A DNA stretch of 64,000 nucleotides from Timema cristinae (GCA_039000515.1 JBCFYV010000024.1:39172035-39236034), one strand, 5' to 3'; numbered from the stretch's first letter, positions 21,818 through 32,473 are shown. The notes: a model not told the origin generated them from the letters alone. Numbers and translations: made by a program.

Positions 21818-22066
21818 TCTACGCGTTCGGGTTGCACGTCTGTGAACTAGTACGCTGGTGGTTTTAGGGATGATGATGGTTGAATTTAGAGTTAGTGTAC
21901 CTGCATTTGTGTGGAGAGAGAGAGATAAATAGAGAAGGGAGGGGAACCATTTAGGGGAAAACCACCTTCAGTACACTCGACCGGGATTAAACCCCGATAT
22001 CCTCGTCATCGGCAGTCTAGCCTGTTTCGAGAGTAGCGCCTTAGACCACGTGGCTACCGAAACGGG
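21818..22066 (-). repeat. SINE-B1 with an internal GA-rich insertion
   Basis: Reverse copy ending in CACGTGGCTACCGAAACGGG. The core TTTGTGTGGAG runs into a GAGAGAGATAAATAGAGAAG expansion not seen in other copies. Confidence 0.85.
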
Positions 22067-22079
22067 TATTGGTTTATAC

Positions 22080-22450
22080 TTAAGGTGCGGCAGAAGGACG
22101 CACAAGTAATTTTACAGTTTTTATAGAATTACAATTTTTTGTCCAAAATAAATCAAATATTTCTCCAGTAGCAACATAGAGTTTAATTTTCTGCACATGC
22201 TAATATCAACAGATCTTAAATATCTATCAAGGATGTCCTGGAAAGTTGTCAAAACATTTTAAATAAAGAGAAAAAGTTTTGACAACATTTCAGGACACCC
22301 TCGACAGATATTCAAGATCTGTTGATATTAGCATATGCAGAAAACTAAACTCTATGTTGCTACTGGAGGGATATTTGATTAATTTTTGCCCACAAATTTA
22401 TATTATATAAAAACTGAAAAATACTTGCACTCCCTTCTACCGCACCTTAA
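22080..22450. mobile_element. FB1 foldback element, complete
   Basis: Nearly the whole 371 bp is one palindrome: each arm of about 165 bp runs from TTAAGGTGCGGCAGAAGG inward through GTAGCAACATAGAGTTTA and GCTAATATCAACAGATCTT to TGTCCTGGAAAGTTGTCAAA, with a short AT-rich loop. No coding capacity. Further copies lie at 23338, 31659, 33625, 40312 and 58130. Confidence 0.88.
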
Positions 22451-22483
22451 TGGTCATTCATATTCCATATAATAATATTAATA

Positions 22484-22522
22484 ATAATAATAATGATGAT
22501 GATGATGATGAGGAGGAGGAGG
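22484..22522. repeat. Trinucleotide microsatellite
   Basis: AAT repeats pass into GAT repeats and then GAG repeats. Confidence 0.9.
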
Positions 22523-22660
22523 AAATTGGGAGTAACTCAAACACAAATACTTTTATTCAGTAGGACCTACTGGCTAAAGTCGCTTCGAGATTTCTTTAAT
22601 TTAAAGTTGACCTCACTAACCACTCGATCACGGGAAGAGATAAAAATACGCGGTAGAATC

Positions 22661-23045
22661 GAGTTGTAATAAAGAATTGATGCATTGTAGAGCTGTAACA
22701 AAGTAATGATGAAGTGTAGAGCTGTAACAAAGTAGTGATGCATTGTAGAGCTGTAACAAAATAGGGCTGCAGTGTAGAGCTGTAACAAAATAGTGATGCA
22801 ATGTGGAGCTGAAACAAAATAATGATGCATTGTAGAGCTGTAACAAAATAATGATGCATTGTAAAGCTGTAACAAAATAATGATGCAGTGTAGAGCTGTA
22901 ACAAAATAATGATGCAATATAGAGCTGTAACAAAATAGTGATGCAATATAGAGCTGTAACAAAGTAGTGATACAGTGTAGATCTTTAACAAAGTGATGTA
23001 GTGTTGAGCTGTAACAAACTAGTGATGCAATATGTAACACTAGTA
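22661..23045. repeat. 29-bp minisatellite, about 13 copies
   Basis: Unit GAGCTGTAACAAAATAATGA followed by TGCATTGTA. Central copies are nearly identical; the edges carry 2-8 bp deletions. Since 29 is not a multiple of three, all three minus-strand frames show a 29-residue repeating peptide (22567-23040); these are products of the array, not genes. Confidence 0.92.
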
Positions 23046-23337
23046 AAAAACAAAGTGATGTAGTGGGTGAGAACCGCGGATTGTCGGTAGCGTGAGCTCG
23101 TGACAGATGGTGACAGCATCCACCTCGCAGATCAATAAAGATTCTCTCACAGTGTTCTGCTGTACGCTATTATTAATCTCTCCCATCCACCCTCCAGATT
23201 ACACCAGGCCTGGCAGGGTTGAAAGGGTCACCTCGGCCAATCATGTCCCTTTGTCACGATGACTCACAGAGGTTCACACTAGAGAATAAATAACTTTAAA
23301 TATTCGGGACTAGAACTAGGCCAGGTCTACATAATTA
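23046..23337. other. Moderately GC-rich unique sequence
   Basis: Nothing recognised; no frame or repeat stands out. Confidence 0.4.
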
Positions 23338-23690
23338 TACCTTAAGATGCGGCAGAAGGGAGCGCGAGTAATTTTACACTTTTTATAGCATTACATGTTT
23401 TTTTTGGACAAAATAGATAAAATATTTCTCCAATAGCAACATAGAATGTTAATATAAACATATCTTGAATATCTGTCAAGAGTGTCCTGGAATTTTGGTA
23501 AAAACGTTTTCTATTTATTTTAAAATTTTTGACAACATTCCAGGACACCCTTGACAGATATTCAAGATCTGTTGATATTAGCATGTTCAGAAAACTAAAC
23601 TCTACTCGTATTTTGTTACTGGAGAAATATTTGATTTATTTTTCCAAAAAATTTATATCCTATAAAAACTGCAACGCGAGTATTTGTATA
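23338..23690. mobile_element. FB1 foldback element, second copy
   Basis: Left arm TTAAGATGCGGCAGAAGG, centre TGTCCTGGAATTTTGG / ACATTCCAGGACACCC, right arm to AACTGCAACGCGAGTATT. The outer right terminus is degraded. It lies about 900 bp from the first copy in a similar orientation. Confidence 0.85.
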
Positions 23691-23918
23691 TAACTGCAGA
23701 GATCAACCGGTCTTAACATCTCTTTGTGATCATCAGCTTCCGATGCAATGTTGTCGTCTCGGACCCTATTCAGCAAGTTGTCTTTCAACCTGGGTGAAGC
23801 GCACATTGATCGACCGCGAAACTGCCACTGTGGTGGCTGCAGACCGATCTACGTTCAAGGCCATAAGGTCAAAAGTAAAGTAAGAACACGGTTGGAAGGC
23901 TGTTTTGATTGCTACGGC

Positions 23919-24600
23919 TGGAACTCTTTAGTCCGGCATTTTTTGGTCCGGCAACTCCCGTGATCCGACACGTTTTGAATCCGCCAACATTAGTTTGAGA
24001 GACGGCCAACAGGGACGGTGATAGTAGCACTACAATGGCGTCAAAGTTGTTTACATCTGCAGCTGAGTGTTTTGGTTTTATATTCTGGTTTTAGCTTGTA
24101 TTCTGGATGTATTTTTTTATCCCTTAACGATGTCTTACCCGCTTCAGTGGCGTCATAGTATAAGCCGTCATTCTCGTGTTGGACTGGCCTGCTGAAGATG
24201 GGGAGTTCGGGGTCCGAATCCTGGTTGGATCTATTGAGGGCGATTTTTCTTAAATGGTTTCCCACTATCCTTCAACGCAAATGCTGGTAGATTACTTCCG
24301 AAATGCTTTCTTCCTCATCCCTACCCAATTAAAGTAATTACTAATTATATAGGCTTATCTGAATAGGTAATAAGACACGGTGATAAAAAATAATTTAAAA
24401 AAAATCTTTAAAGAGACCAAGAATTGTGAAAGGTTGTGTATAATTTCCGGTTTTAAGCTTTATTATACTTTATAATGATAAAGCAATATGTAAAGTGATA
24501 TTACAAGCCTGGGGATGTGGGACATGTAAAGGTTTCTTAGGAGTCGAATTATGTGTTCCAGTACCTGTCAGGTCCCAAGGGTGCCGGACTAAAAGAGTTG
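23919..24600. mobile_element. Inverted-repeat DNA transposon remnant, pogo/Tigger-like, split by SINE-B1
   Basis: Left end GAACTCTTTAGTCCGGCATT and right end, reversed, CAACTCTTTTAGTCCGGCAC. An internal GGTCCGGCAACTCCCGTGAT gives the TCCGG-rich look of pogo/Tigger-type ends. TA follows the right end. Without the inserted SINE (24137-24392) it is about 425 bp and non-coding. Confidence 0.6.
24137..24392 (+). repeat. SINE-B1 within the inverted-repeat transposon
   Basis: Head ACCCGCTTCAGTGGCGTC, box-B-like GGGGTCCGAATCCTGG, core CAACGCAAATGCTGGTAG, tail GGTAATAAGACACGGTGATA. Confidence 0.87.
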
Positions 24601-24650
24601 TAACGCTACCAACTTTTTTGCTGTCAATATTGATACGTTAGCTAAAGGCT

Positions 24651-24654
<4 letters not shown>

Positions 24655-24695
<41 letters not shown>

Positions 24696-24698
24696 TAT
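24655..24698. repeat. (ATT)n microsatellite
   Basis: About 13 ATT units. Confidence 0.9.
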
Positions 24699-24721
24699 TT
24701 CATCGTTAGAGTAGCTATCTG

Positions 24722-24871
24722 TGACTGCCTCTTTATTCTAATGGTTATAATTCCCTGGCTACAAATCAGGAGGGGACGGGTTCGATCCCTGGTGCTTCCA
24801 GATTCTTCTGTGAAGCAGTGGTTTTGGAACGGGGACAAACTCGGCCTAATGAGGTCAAATTAGGAGCTTAG
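24722..24871 (+). repeat. tRNA-headed SINE of another type
   Basis: A box-A-like TCTAATGGTTATAATTCC and box-B-like GGGTTCGATCCCTGG surround a plausible anticodon arm (CCTGG / TCAGG with loop CTACAAA). The acceptor stem does not pair, so this is not a functional tRNA gene. The body GAAGCAGTGGTTTTGG is unique in the window. Confidence 0.55.
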
Positions 24872-25102
24872 TTTAGCACCGCGTCTTACTACCCGTTCAG
24901 GTTATACGCATATGTATTGATTACACTAATGGGTTAGGGACTAGGAAGATTTAATTTAGAGGAAATGTACCTGCATTTGCGTAGAGGGAGGGTGGAAACC
25001 CATTTAGGAGAAACCACCCTCATTGCACCCGATCTCCCCGTATTCAGCAGTCTAGTCCAACAAGAGAGTAGCGCGTCAGACCACGCGGCCACCGAAGCGG
25101 GT
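24872..25102 (-). repeat. SINE-B1
   Basis: Reverse copy from TTTAGCACCGCGTCTTACTA to CACGCGGCCACCGAAGCGGG. About 20 bp around box B are lost (CACCCGATCTCCCCG). It directly follows the preceding SINE. Confidence 0.88.
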
Positions 25103-25308
25103 AAATGAGGAACTTCTTCAACAAAGAAGTAGAGGCTTAGGTTTATAAAAGTGAAATTAACGACCGGAGGGATCGGTGTGCTGATCATATGACACCCTCT
25201 ATCCTAAAATGTTGGTATTATCTTCACCAACATACGGTGGTCAGTCGTTCAGTATAGCTCACCTGCGGCTGACGCCATTGTAGTTTTTTTTCTTCTTCTA
25301 AATACTAT

Positions 25309-25405
25309 CTGTCAAAAGTGGCATTTGCATGTCACATGATTTGGTTTATGAATAAGTAAAAGTTGTTTTAGTAGTTTTTGTTAAGTGTCAACCATAGCTC
25401 TTCCT
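25309..25405. mobile_element. FB2 fragment
   Basis: TGTCAAAAGTGGCATTTGCA, TGTCACATGATTTGGTTTAT and TTAAGTGTCAACCATAGC match the right half of the FB2 element; the left half is not present. Confidence 0.5.
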
Positions 25406-25426
25406 GCCGTGCTCTCTGCTCTTTAC

Positions 25427-25716
25427 ACGATCCGTATAACCGGCCTCGGTGGCGTAGTTGGCTAACGCGCTAGACGTGTTGAGCTCGAATGCTGAGGACG
25501 GGGAGATCGAGGTTCGAATATAGGTCGGGTGAACTAGGGGTGGTTTTTCCTATATGGTTTTCCACTCTCCCTCCACGCAAATGGGTTCACTTCCCCTAAT
25601 CCGACCTTTCCAACTCCTAATCCATTAGCGTAATTAGTACTTAAAGCGTATAACCCGAACGGGTAGTAAGACGCGGTGCTAATAATATTATTATTATTAT
25701 TATACGATCCGTATAA
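25427..25716 (+). repeat. SINE-B2 with a 13-bp target-site duplication
   Basis: The element (25440-25703) has head GGCCTCGGTGGCGTAGTTGG with CTAACGCGC, box-B-like GAGGTTCGAATATAGG, core CTCCACGCAAATGGGTTC, tail GTATAACCCGAACGGGTAGT and (ATT)n. The duplication ACGATCCGTATAA is perfect (25427-25439 and 25704-25716), so the copy is young. Confidence 0.95.
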
Positions 25717-26066
25717 GATATTAGGTTGACAACGAATGTGATGACGTAGTGTAGGGCAAACGGCCAAGATGATGCGTGAGCCCCTCAGGCGTCGGGGTCC
25801 ATCCTGATAGCACCTAGCTAGATGATCAGTTTGCATCACCGGGTGGTAACCCTTCTAAGATAAACTAATCCAACGCGTAGAGCCAGTTGACAAAAATCTA
25901 TCAGTGGACAAAGATATTGACCAAGAAACCAGGATACCGGACGTATAAATACTTTTTCCTTTCTTTCTCATTTTAGTTTATACCTTTTGTCCTTTTCTCA
26001 AAGGGAGTTGTGGAGTTTTGTGATCGGGTAAGCAATGGTCATTCTTCTCTGTCTGTCATTCTATGA

Positions 26067-26370
26067 GTGATGCCCAGAAGCGGATTTACACTATGGGCCC
26101 ACTAGGCAAGGCCTAGGGGTGGCACATTTCGGATAACATTATTTTAATTTTAATATTTTGTTTTTAATAATTACGTTTATTTGCGTGTACATGCCTGATT
26201 TTCTTTCGTAGAAATCTTTTCTTGAATATTAACTACAGCCCCAGCCACCCTCCCACATCTCTTTCCTCCGAAACATCCTATAAACCCTTGGAAAAAAAAT
26301 TAGGGGGAAGGGCGCATATTATAATTGTGCCTAGGGGCGCAAAATTTTTAAATTTACCACTGGTGATGCC
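26067..26370. mobile_element. hAT-like MITE with a perfect 8-bp duplication
   Basis: Element 26075-26362. Left end CAGAAGCGGATTTACACTAT, right end reversed CAGTGGTAAATTTAAAAATT; both continue into a CCTAGGGG motif. Flanked by GTGATGCC on each side (26067-26074 and 26363-26370). 288 bp, no transposase. Confidence 0.9.
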
Positions 26371-26737
26371 GCCATGGGTTCGGCTTTCTATAAACTATTG
26401 AACAAGTACAATATATTAGGAAAACTCAGTAGCACATTAATAAAAGTTTTAATTCCTTAACGTAAAGTCGTTACTATACTACTAAGCGACGAGTGATAAC
26501 TTAGTAAAAATATGGATATGTAAAATGCTATAAGCACGTGAGGATATTTTATTCAAAGCTGATTGGAAAAGCAAGGTGAGTTTAGTAAACCCAATATTTG
26601 AAAATAATTTAGATAAAAATTACTTTTTTTATTACTAAAACATAAACGTTCTCAATTAGTCTCTTTAGACGGTTACAAGTTTTTAATTTTTTCCCTCAAA
26701 GTGCTCAAGCGCATTAAAATCGGCACGTATTGACAAC
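26371..26737. other. No feature recognised
   Basis: AT-rich sequence. Confidence 0.45.
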
Positions 26738-26938
26738 TCGCTTAGGTTGTGGGCATATGCACTAATTACGATAGTGAGATAAGGAAGGTTCACTCTAGAT
26801 GGAGTTTACCTGCACTTGCGTGGAGGAGGAGTAGAAAACCATTTACGGAAAAGCTCTCGGTACAGCCGACAGTGATTCGAACCTTGATATATCCGTTATA
26901 TACAATCCAGTTTATTTGCAAATTGCGCATTTGACCAA
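26738..26938 (-). repeat. SINE-B1, diverged
   Basis: Contains CTTGCGTGGAGGAGGAGTAG, AACCATTTACGGAAAAGC and the box-B complement GTGATTCGAACCTTG; both ends are eroded. Confidence 0.75.
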
Positions 26939-27421
26939 GGATGTGCAAACTTAATTACAGGAGGGTCAAATGGGAAAATAAAATAAAATGGCGGCCCTAA
27001 GTTTTTTATTCATTAGTTTTTCTTCGAAATTAATTTAAAAAAAATTATAAACATAATAGATTGACGTGAATAAATTTAAATACATTGAGAACGCAAAACA
27101 CCCTAGTGCTGTATAGGTTTCTAAGTTCGTTCAGAAGATTTAAATAATGGGGTGTGAGATGAGTGAAACTGTGAGAAGGCGATTCACAAGAGGGAACACA
27201 GATGCTCAGCAGTAAGTCGATTTATAACATCCCTTTTTATAATTTTAATGGTTGAAAACACCTTGTTCGCATGGAAAACATTGTCATATATTTTTGGGTA
27301 TCATCTACCAAGTTTGGAAATGTAGATATTTGCATAGTTTTATAAAAATCCAGTTTTATTGTGTGTTTTTTTTAAAATAGCCTGTTTCACAATGCAACAC
27401 ATTTAAATTATTTATCCCGCG
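26939..27421. other. No feature recognised
   Basis: AT-rich sequence with no frame or repeat of note. Confidence 0.45.
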
Positions 27422-27487
27422 GGCAAGATTGAACACGCGGGCCGTAGTTTGATCATTCCTTAGACCATTCGGCTACCGAAGCGTCTT
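27422..27487 (-). repeat. SINE-B1 head fragment
   Basis: Only the tRNA-like end remains: CCTTAGACCATTCGGCTACC followed by GAAGCG. Confidence 0.65.
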
Positions 27488-27504
27488 GTTAATATTTATT
27501 GATT

Positions 27505-27793
27505 CGTCTATGGGGTAAGGTGTCGGACTTCTGTGCTGGGGGTCCGGGATTCAATCCTCGGTCCCGACACAGATTTATCTGATTACCAAACCCTTCCTTC
27601 ACCTCTGACAAGACATCTTGTGAATGTTGGGAATGTCAGGCTTCCACCGTGGTTTGGATCCCACGTTAAACTGTAGGTCCTCCATTTGATCTCACAATCA
27701 CCCTACCATTACACATTAGCCTAAGTGCGCATAACCCGAACGGTTAGTAAGACGCGGTGCTAATAATAATAATATAATAATAATAATAATATA
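27505..27793 (+). repeat. SINE-A lacking the first bases of the head
   Basis: Starts within box A (CTATGGGGTAAGGTGTCGG) and continues to CGGTTAGTAAGACGCGGTGC and (TAA)n. Confidence 0.88.
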
Positions 27794-27893
27794 ATTCCCT
27801 CAATTCAATCTTCCCAATTCCTAACTCATAAACGTAATTAGTACTTAAGCGTATAACCTGAACGGGTAGTAGGACGCGGTTCTAAATATAAAA
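27794..27893 (+). repeat. SINE-B2 3' fragment
   Basis: TTCAATCTTCCCAATTCCTA through AGCGTATAACCTGAACGGG. It sits directly after the SINE-A tail, which may have inserted into or beside it. Confidence 0.75.
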
Positions 27894-27916
27894 ATTATTA
27901 ATCTCTGACTTAGCGA

Positions 27917-27940
27917 TTTTTTTTTTTTTTTTTTTTTTTT
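27917..27940. repeat. T24 homopolymer
   Basis: A run of about 24 T. Confidence 0.9.
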
Positions 27941-28696
27941 GCAAGCTTGTCACCTAGCTTCAGGTATGACACATAGTGCATTTCGCTCAGCCAAGTTCTG
28001 TCTGGCTGGTCGTAGTGCGGTCTATGTCCTTATCGGGCAGCGGCCCACAGAAAGTTCTTAACATCGCGGACAACCTTGAATCGCCAGGGTTGCACAAACT
28101 AACAAGCGATGTTCGCACGCCAAACTGACCCGTTCTCTGGCCATGCGTATGTAGGTCTACAGCAAGAACATACGTAATGTACAAGCGCAATTCTAATTTA
28201 AGGTTATCATCACTTTTTGATCTCAAGGACATTTCAACATTGGACGAGCTCTGTAGCTAAGGGGCCCCAGGCAAAAAAAAAAGTTGTCTTGTTAAATGTA
28301 CCTAATTTGGTCCTTCATCACAATATATTAGTTTCTGAGCTAACTATATAACCTCAGGAGGTAAACGAAATTACATCAGTTTGTATACAAATTAGGCTAA
28401 TTTTCAAAATTGTGGGTCTACCAGGGTTCCCTACACGGCTCACAAACATGATGGACCATCGATGGCGTGCAGTTGCATGACGTGCTGCCAGGGTAAGCAT
28501 AGTAAGTATGAAATGTGCCCTTTGAAATGTTCTTGTCACTAAGTAGAACATTAAATGGTTAGGTATCGACAGAAATTAATTTCCATTAGAGGTATGCAGA
28601 GCAGAACCTATTGGACGAGAATATATCATAGGCCCAGTTTTAACAAGGACTGAATGTTCTCTGGTATTACTACACGCAACATAATTTATAACCATT
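27941..28696. other. Mixed unique sequence, no secure gene
   Basis: The segment 27960-28250 is less AT-rich and open on the minus strand for 81 codons (27987-28232, beginning MSLRSKSDDNLKLELRL). There is no family match and no convincing splice context, so I leave it as an unconfirmed frame. At 28245-28275 the words GAGCTCTGTAGCTAAGGGG and GCCCCAGGCAAA look like a hAT terminus, but no partner end was found. Confidence 0.35.
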
Positions 28697-28925
28697 TTTT
28701 TTATCACGGCGTCTTAATATTGGTTCAGGTCATACGCATATATGATAACTACTCAAATGGGGGAGATAATCTTGCCCGCATTTTCATGGAAGGAAAGCGG
28801 GAAACCATTTAGGGAAAACCACCCTCAGTCGACCCGACCGGGATTTCAACCCAGATCTCCCAGTCTTCGGCAGGCCAATCTAACACGAGAGTGACGCCTT
28901 AGACCATGGAGACATTGAGGTGGGT
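28697..28925 (-). repeat. SINE-B1
   Basis: Reverse copy: TCACGGCGTCTTAATATTGG at left, GGGAAACCATTTAGGGAAAA, box-B complement GGGATTTCAACCC, head GACGCCTTAGACCATGGAG. Confidence 0.85.
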
Positions 28926-28986
28926 AGACATTTAATGTATCTTTCAATTTTAAAAGTGTACCCTGATAAAAAATTTAGCCTTGGAC

Positions 28987-29898
28987 CAGGGTTGGACTAG
29001 AAGGTTCCAAGCGACCTAGGACTACAAATATAACGACCCTTAGTATAAATTAATAAATATCACTGAAGCCATGTTTCAATGTAAGCTGAAGTAGTGAGGT
29101 GAAGAAGTATTTATATATTTATTATTAGTAAATTTAATCCAGAGATTACTTCAGGTAAACAATCGAAGATTGCATTGCTCCTCAGTCTACTTTTTAATGC
29201 ATCTAAGTTTTTTTAAATACAGTAGAACCCCGACTATCCGGGCAACCGGTTATTCCGATTCGTATAGCAGAAGTGGTTTTAGTTAGATTTGGAGTTGATA
29301 AACTGTAGTTGGCAGACTGATTATATAACTAGTATTTACCGATAATTGCTTTTAAGAATTTCGAAGATTTATTTTTTATGTTGTGTTAGATACTACATAC
29401 ATATGTATGTAAAAATGTAATTGGTTTTATATGTTGTAGGTGCTTACTGCAAATTACGTAAGCACATACTAGTGCACACGTTATATGCTTTTAAATTTTA
29501 GTACTATATTTTCAATAAATTCTTTAGAGTGTGAGCCTATTTTTCTCTCTTAGAAGATCAATTATCCGGATTTTCGATTCTACGGACTAACGTAGATCCT
29601 GATTAATCCGGTTAATCGGGGTTCTTCTGTATTTCAGTTCGTAAAATGATTCGTCATCCTTTACTTGTGTAGATTACGAAGCTGGTAAGAGTCGGCAGTC
29701 ACTAAACAAATGCTTTTAGAAATTGTTTATAAAATATAGAGAGAAACAACAAACAAAACAGTTTTATATTTAATGCCATTTTACCATTTTTTATAATTGA
29801 ATGGATAGCTTTATTTTAGTTTAAAGTGTTGTAACGGCCCAAATAAAATCGGCCTATCGGGATATCTCACAATGTACCAGCGGCCCAGTCCACCCCTG
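28987..29898. mobile_element. hAT-like element with a nested Tigger-like MITE
   Basis: Left end CAGGGTTGGACTAGAAGGTT; right end reversed CAGGGGTGGACTGGGCCGCT. CAGGGGTGGACTGG is a hAT-type terminus. About 500 bp without the nested element at 29220-29629. I could not see a matching 8-bp duplication (flanks CCTTGGAC and ACCGAACC), so the boundaries or age are uncertain. Confidence 0.65.
29220..29629. mobile_element. Non-autonomous pogo/Tigger-family transposon
   Basis: Left end CAGTAGAACCCCGACTATCC and right end, reversed, CAGAAGAACCCCGATTAACC, the hallmark ends of Tigger-type Tc1/mariner elements. TA lies on each side (29218-29219 and 29630-29631). Subterminal copies of ATTATCCGGATTTTCGATTC support it. 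410 bp with no transposase frame. Confidence 0.88.
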
Positions 29899-30095
29899 AC
29901 CGAACCTTTTGCACTAATGCGCTATGCCAAAGGTCTTAGGGTCGAACCCCTAAAATACATTTTTCTTCTAACGTATTTCATATTATCACAGTTTTTTTAA
30001 AAATAAATCGTGAATCAATTAAATTATCGTTGATAAACTTTCTTGACCTTGCTCTCCCATTTCAATGATTGACACGATTAATTTCTATGTGGAAA
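29899..30095. other. Possible tRNA-like fragment and AT-rich spacer
   Basis: GCACTAATGCGCTATGCC and GGGTCGAACCCCTAAAA (29912-29955) resemble box A and box B but lie too close to call a family. Confidence 0.3.
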
Positions 30096-30392
30096 GGTGA
30101 CCTGGTGGTATAGGGGGTAAGGTGTCGGACCTCTGTGCTGAGGGTCCCGGGCTCAATCCTTGGTCCCGGCACAGATTTATCTGATTAGCAAACCCTTCCT
30201 TCACCTCTGACAAGACATCTTGTGAATGTAGGGAATGCCAGGCCTCCACCGTGGTTTGGATTCCACGTTAAACTGTAGGTCCTCCATTTCATCTCACAAT
30301 CACCCTTCCATTACACATTAGCGTAAGTGCGTATAACCCTAACGGGTAGTAAGACGCGGTGCTAATAATAATAATAATAAAATATAATAACA
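30096..30392 (+). repeat. SINE-A, full length
   Basis: GGTGACCTGGTGGTATAGGG through GGTAGTAAGACGCGGTGC and (TAA)n. One of the best-preserved copies. Confidence 0.92.
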
Positions 30393-30793
30393 GTAGTTTC
30401 TACGTCACATTATAACATCAATGCTAGGAAAATGTACTTATTCACATCGGTACGTTTTAAAACAATGTTCATTGTTTTGTTTTTTTGACCTTTAAACCAC
30501 ATTTGTTCTACTTTTCGAATTGGACGGATTACCGGACAGACCTACTTGTCAACGAGTTGACATCCGATGAAAGAGAACCGGTAACGTCCATTTCCGTGGC
30601 ATTCCTACACCGAAAAATCTTTCACTGCGTGACAAGAATTTTTACCAACAACTACTTGAAACAAATACATGTAATTTTATTTATTTCCCGAAAATTGCTT
30701 CCTTTTAGCTTATGCTCTAATCAACCAATCAAGAATAGCGCGTTCTTCAAGTAAATAATGATCATTTAACTAAGTTAATTAAATGATACATGG
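30393..30793. other. No secure gene
   Basis: The 89-codon plus-strand frame at 30485-30754 begins at a T-rich stretch and shows no domain; I treat it as chance. Confidence 0.4.
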
Positions 30794-30953
30794 TGATATC
30801 CGCATTTAAATACGCTAATGAGATATAATTTAGAATTTAGGAAAAACTATCCTTATTATAGTAAACTCAACCCGTACACCGACCTCCCTATCAGCGGCAA
30901 ACCAAACTAGATGAACCTAACATTTAGACCGCATGCCCACCGATAAGGGTCAT
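30794..30953 (-). repeat. SINE-B1, strongly diverged
   Basis: ATACGCTAATGAGATATAAT, ACTCAACCCGTACACCGACC and head remnants CATTTAGACCGCATGCCCAC keep family order. Confidence 0.55.
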
Positions 30954-30958
30954 TTAAC

Positions 30959-31562
30959 CAGGGGCTCGCAAACTTTCAAACCGAAGGAGCCCTTGTGCCA
31001 GAAAAAAAAGACATCATGCGAGCCTTCATAAAATTTTCCGCACTAATATTATTAACATTCAATAACGACAGTTTTTTTATCCCCGCGTCTTCCTACCGGT
31101 CCAGGTTATACACATATATGATAATTACTCTAATAGGGTAGTGTTGAAGAAGTAAGTACTTTTAGAAGTAATCTACCCGCATTTGCTTGGAAGAAAAGTG
31201 GGAAACCATTTTGGAAAAATACTCTCAGTAGACCTTACCGGGATTCGAGTCCCAATCTCTCTCTATGTCATCATCAGAGCAGTCTAACATGAGAATGACG
31301 CCTTATACCATTCGGCCACTGAAGCGGATAATAGTGATAGCTAAAGTTTACAAGTATAAAACAAACGGAAAACATCACATGTCTGTGCTTTTGGACAAAT
31401 GTCCTTTATTCAGATTTGAAAAAAAATTGAAGATTTATATTATTTACAGATACTATTTTATATTGTGAAAAACAAATAAAAGAAAAGTAAAAAATTGCCT
31501 CATGGAGCCTGAAATAACTACGGAGGAGCCCAAGGGCTCTGAGGAGCGCAGTTTGAATAGCG
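30959..31562. mobile_element. hAT-like element, second copy of the 17512 family, interrupted by SINE-B1
   Basis: Left end CAGGGGCTCGCAAACTTTCA. Internal words CGAAGGAGCCCTTGTGCCAG and GGACAAATGTCCTTTATTCA match the copy at 17512-18158. The right end is GAGCGCAGTTTGAATAGCG. SINE-B1 sits at 31076-31331, at the same internal point where SINE-A sits in the other copy. The flanking duplication is not clear. Confidence 0.78.
31076..31331 (-). repeat. SINE-B1 nested in the hAT-like element
   Basis: Reverse copy from CCCCGCGTCTTCCTACCGGT to CATTCGGCCACTGAAGCGG. It follows AATAACGACAGTT, and a degraded version (AATAGTGATAGCT) follows the insert. Confidence 0.87.
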
Positions 31563-31658
31563 TTCATTCATACTAGTTTATTTTATAAGATTTCACAATT
31601 TTTAACAAAACACATTTTATTTATTTATTTATTTATCTACAAAACACTTCTATCCAAT

Positions 31659-31838
31659 ATTAAGGTGCGGCCAAAGGGAGCGAAAGTATTTTTTACAGTT
31701 TTTATAGTATTAAATTTTTTTGGCCAAAATTAATCAAATATTTCTCGAGTAGCAACATAGAGTTTAATTTTCTGCACATGCTAATATCAATAGATTTTGA
31801 ATATCTGTCAAGGGTGTCCTGGAATTTTGTTAAACTTT
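31659..31838. mobile_element. FB1 half element (left arm only)
   Basis: ATTAAGGTGCGGCCAAAGG to GGTGTCCTGGAATTTTGTTA. The right arm is absent and a diverged SINE follows. Confidence 0.8.
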
Positions 31839-31849
31839 TTTTTATTATT

Positions 31850-32042
31850 TAACGCCACGGTTCAATCCAAGGGGTAGGGAAAATAAAAGGTAATTTTATA
31901 GGAAGTGCAGCCCTCTTAGCATGGAGAGAGGATGGGAAAACTACGTTCCAATGCACACTGCTAAGATTTGGACCTTGATCTCCCCGTCACCAGGAATACA
32001 TTATTTTTTGCGAGACTAACGCTTTAGACCACTTGTGCGGGT
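31850..32042 (-). repeat. SINE-B1, diverged
   Basis: GGAAGTGCAGCCCTCTTAGC, TGATCTCCCCGTCACCAGGA and ACGCTTTAGACCACTTGTGC keep family order; the tail is damaged. Confidence 0.65.
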
Positions 32043-32473
32043 ATTTGTGAGCTCAATGTAACTCATATAATATACATGGAACTTTCATATTCAAGCAATA
32101 TTGGTCTGTCCCTATTTACCTATATAACTTTTTTTTAGTGTGTGTTTTTAGTTCACTGCCTTTCATCCATGACTCACACCCGACCGTCGCTCGCCAAAAG
32201 AAGGAATCAAGTAGATCTGGAATGTGCACACCTTGCTCTGGCATAGTCCAATGTTCATAAGAAGGGCCTTTTAGAAAATTCATTTTTTGTTGTTGTCAAC
32301 ATTGATAATATCAATATTATTATTATATTAATGTTATGTTATATATATTTATTATTTCTATAAAAAGTGACAGCTGCATATCATGACTTGACGTATGGAT
32401 ACGTTAAAGTATATATAGTATTATTATTATTAGCACCGCGTCTTACTACCCATATATATAGTAACTTGTATAG

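Noticed and set aside
22567..23040. Three overlapping minus-strand frames with repeated LQLYNASLFCYSS-like peptide
   Set aside because: All three frames of the 29-bp minisatellite are open; the peptide repeat follows from the DNA period.
27987..28232. Possible minus-strand exon (MSLRSKSDDNLKLELRL...)
   Set aside because: No convincing acceptor or donor and no family recognised; left as an unconfirmed frame.
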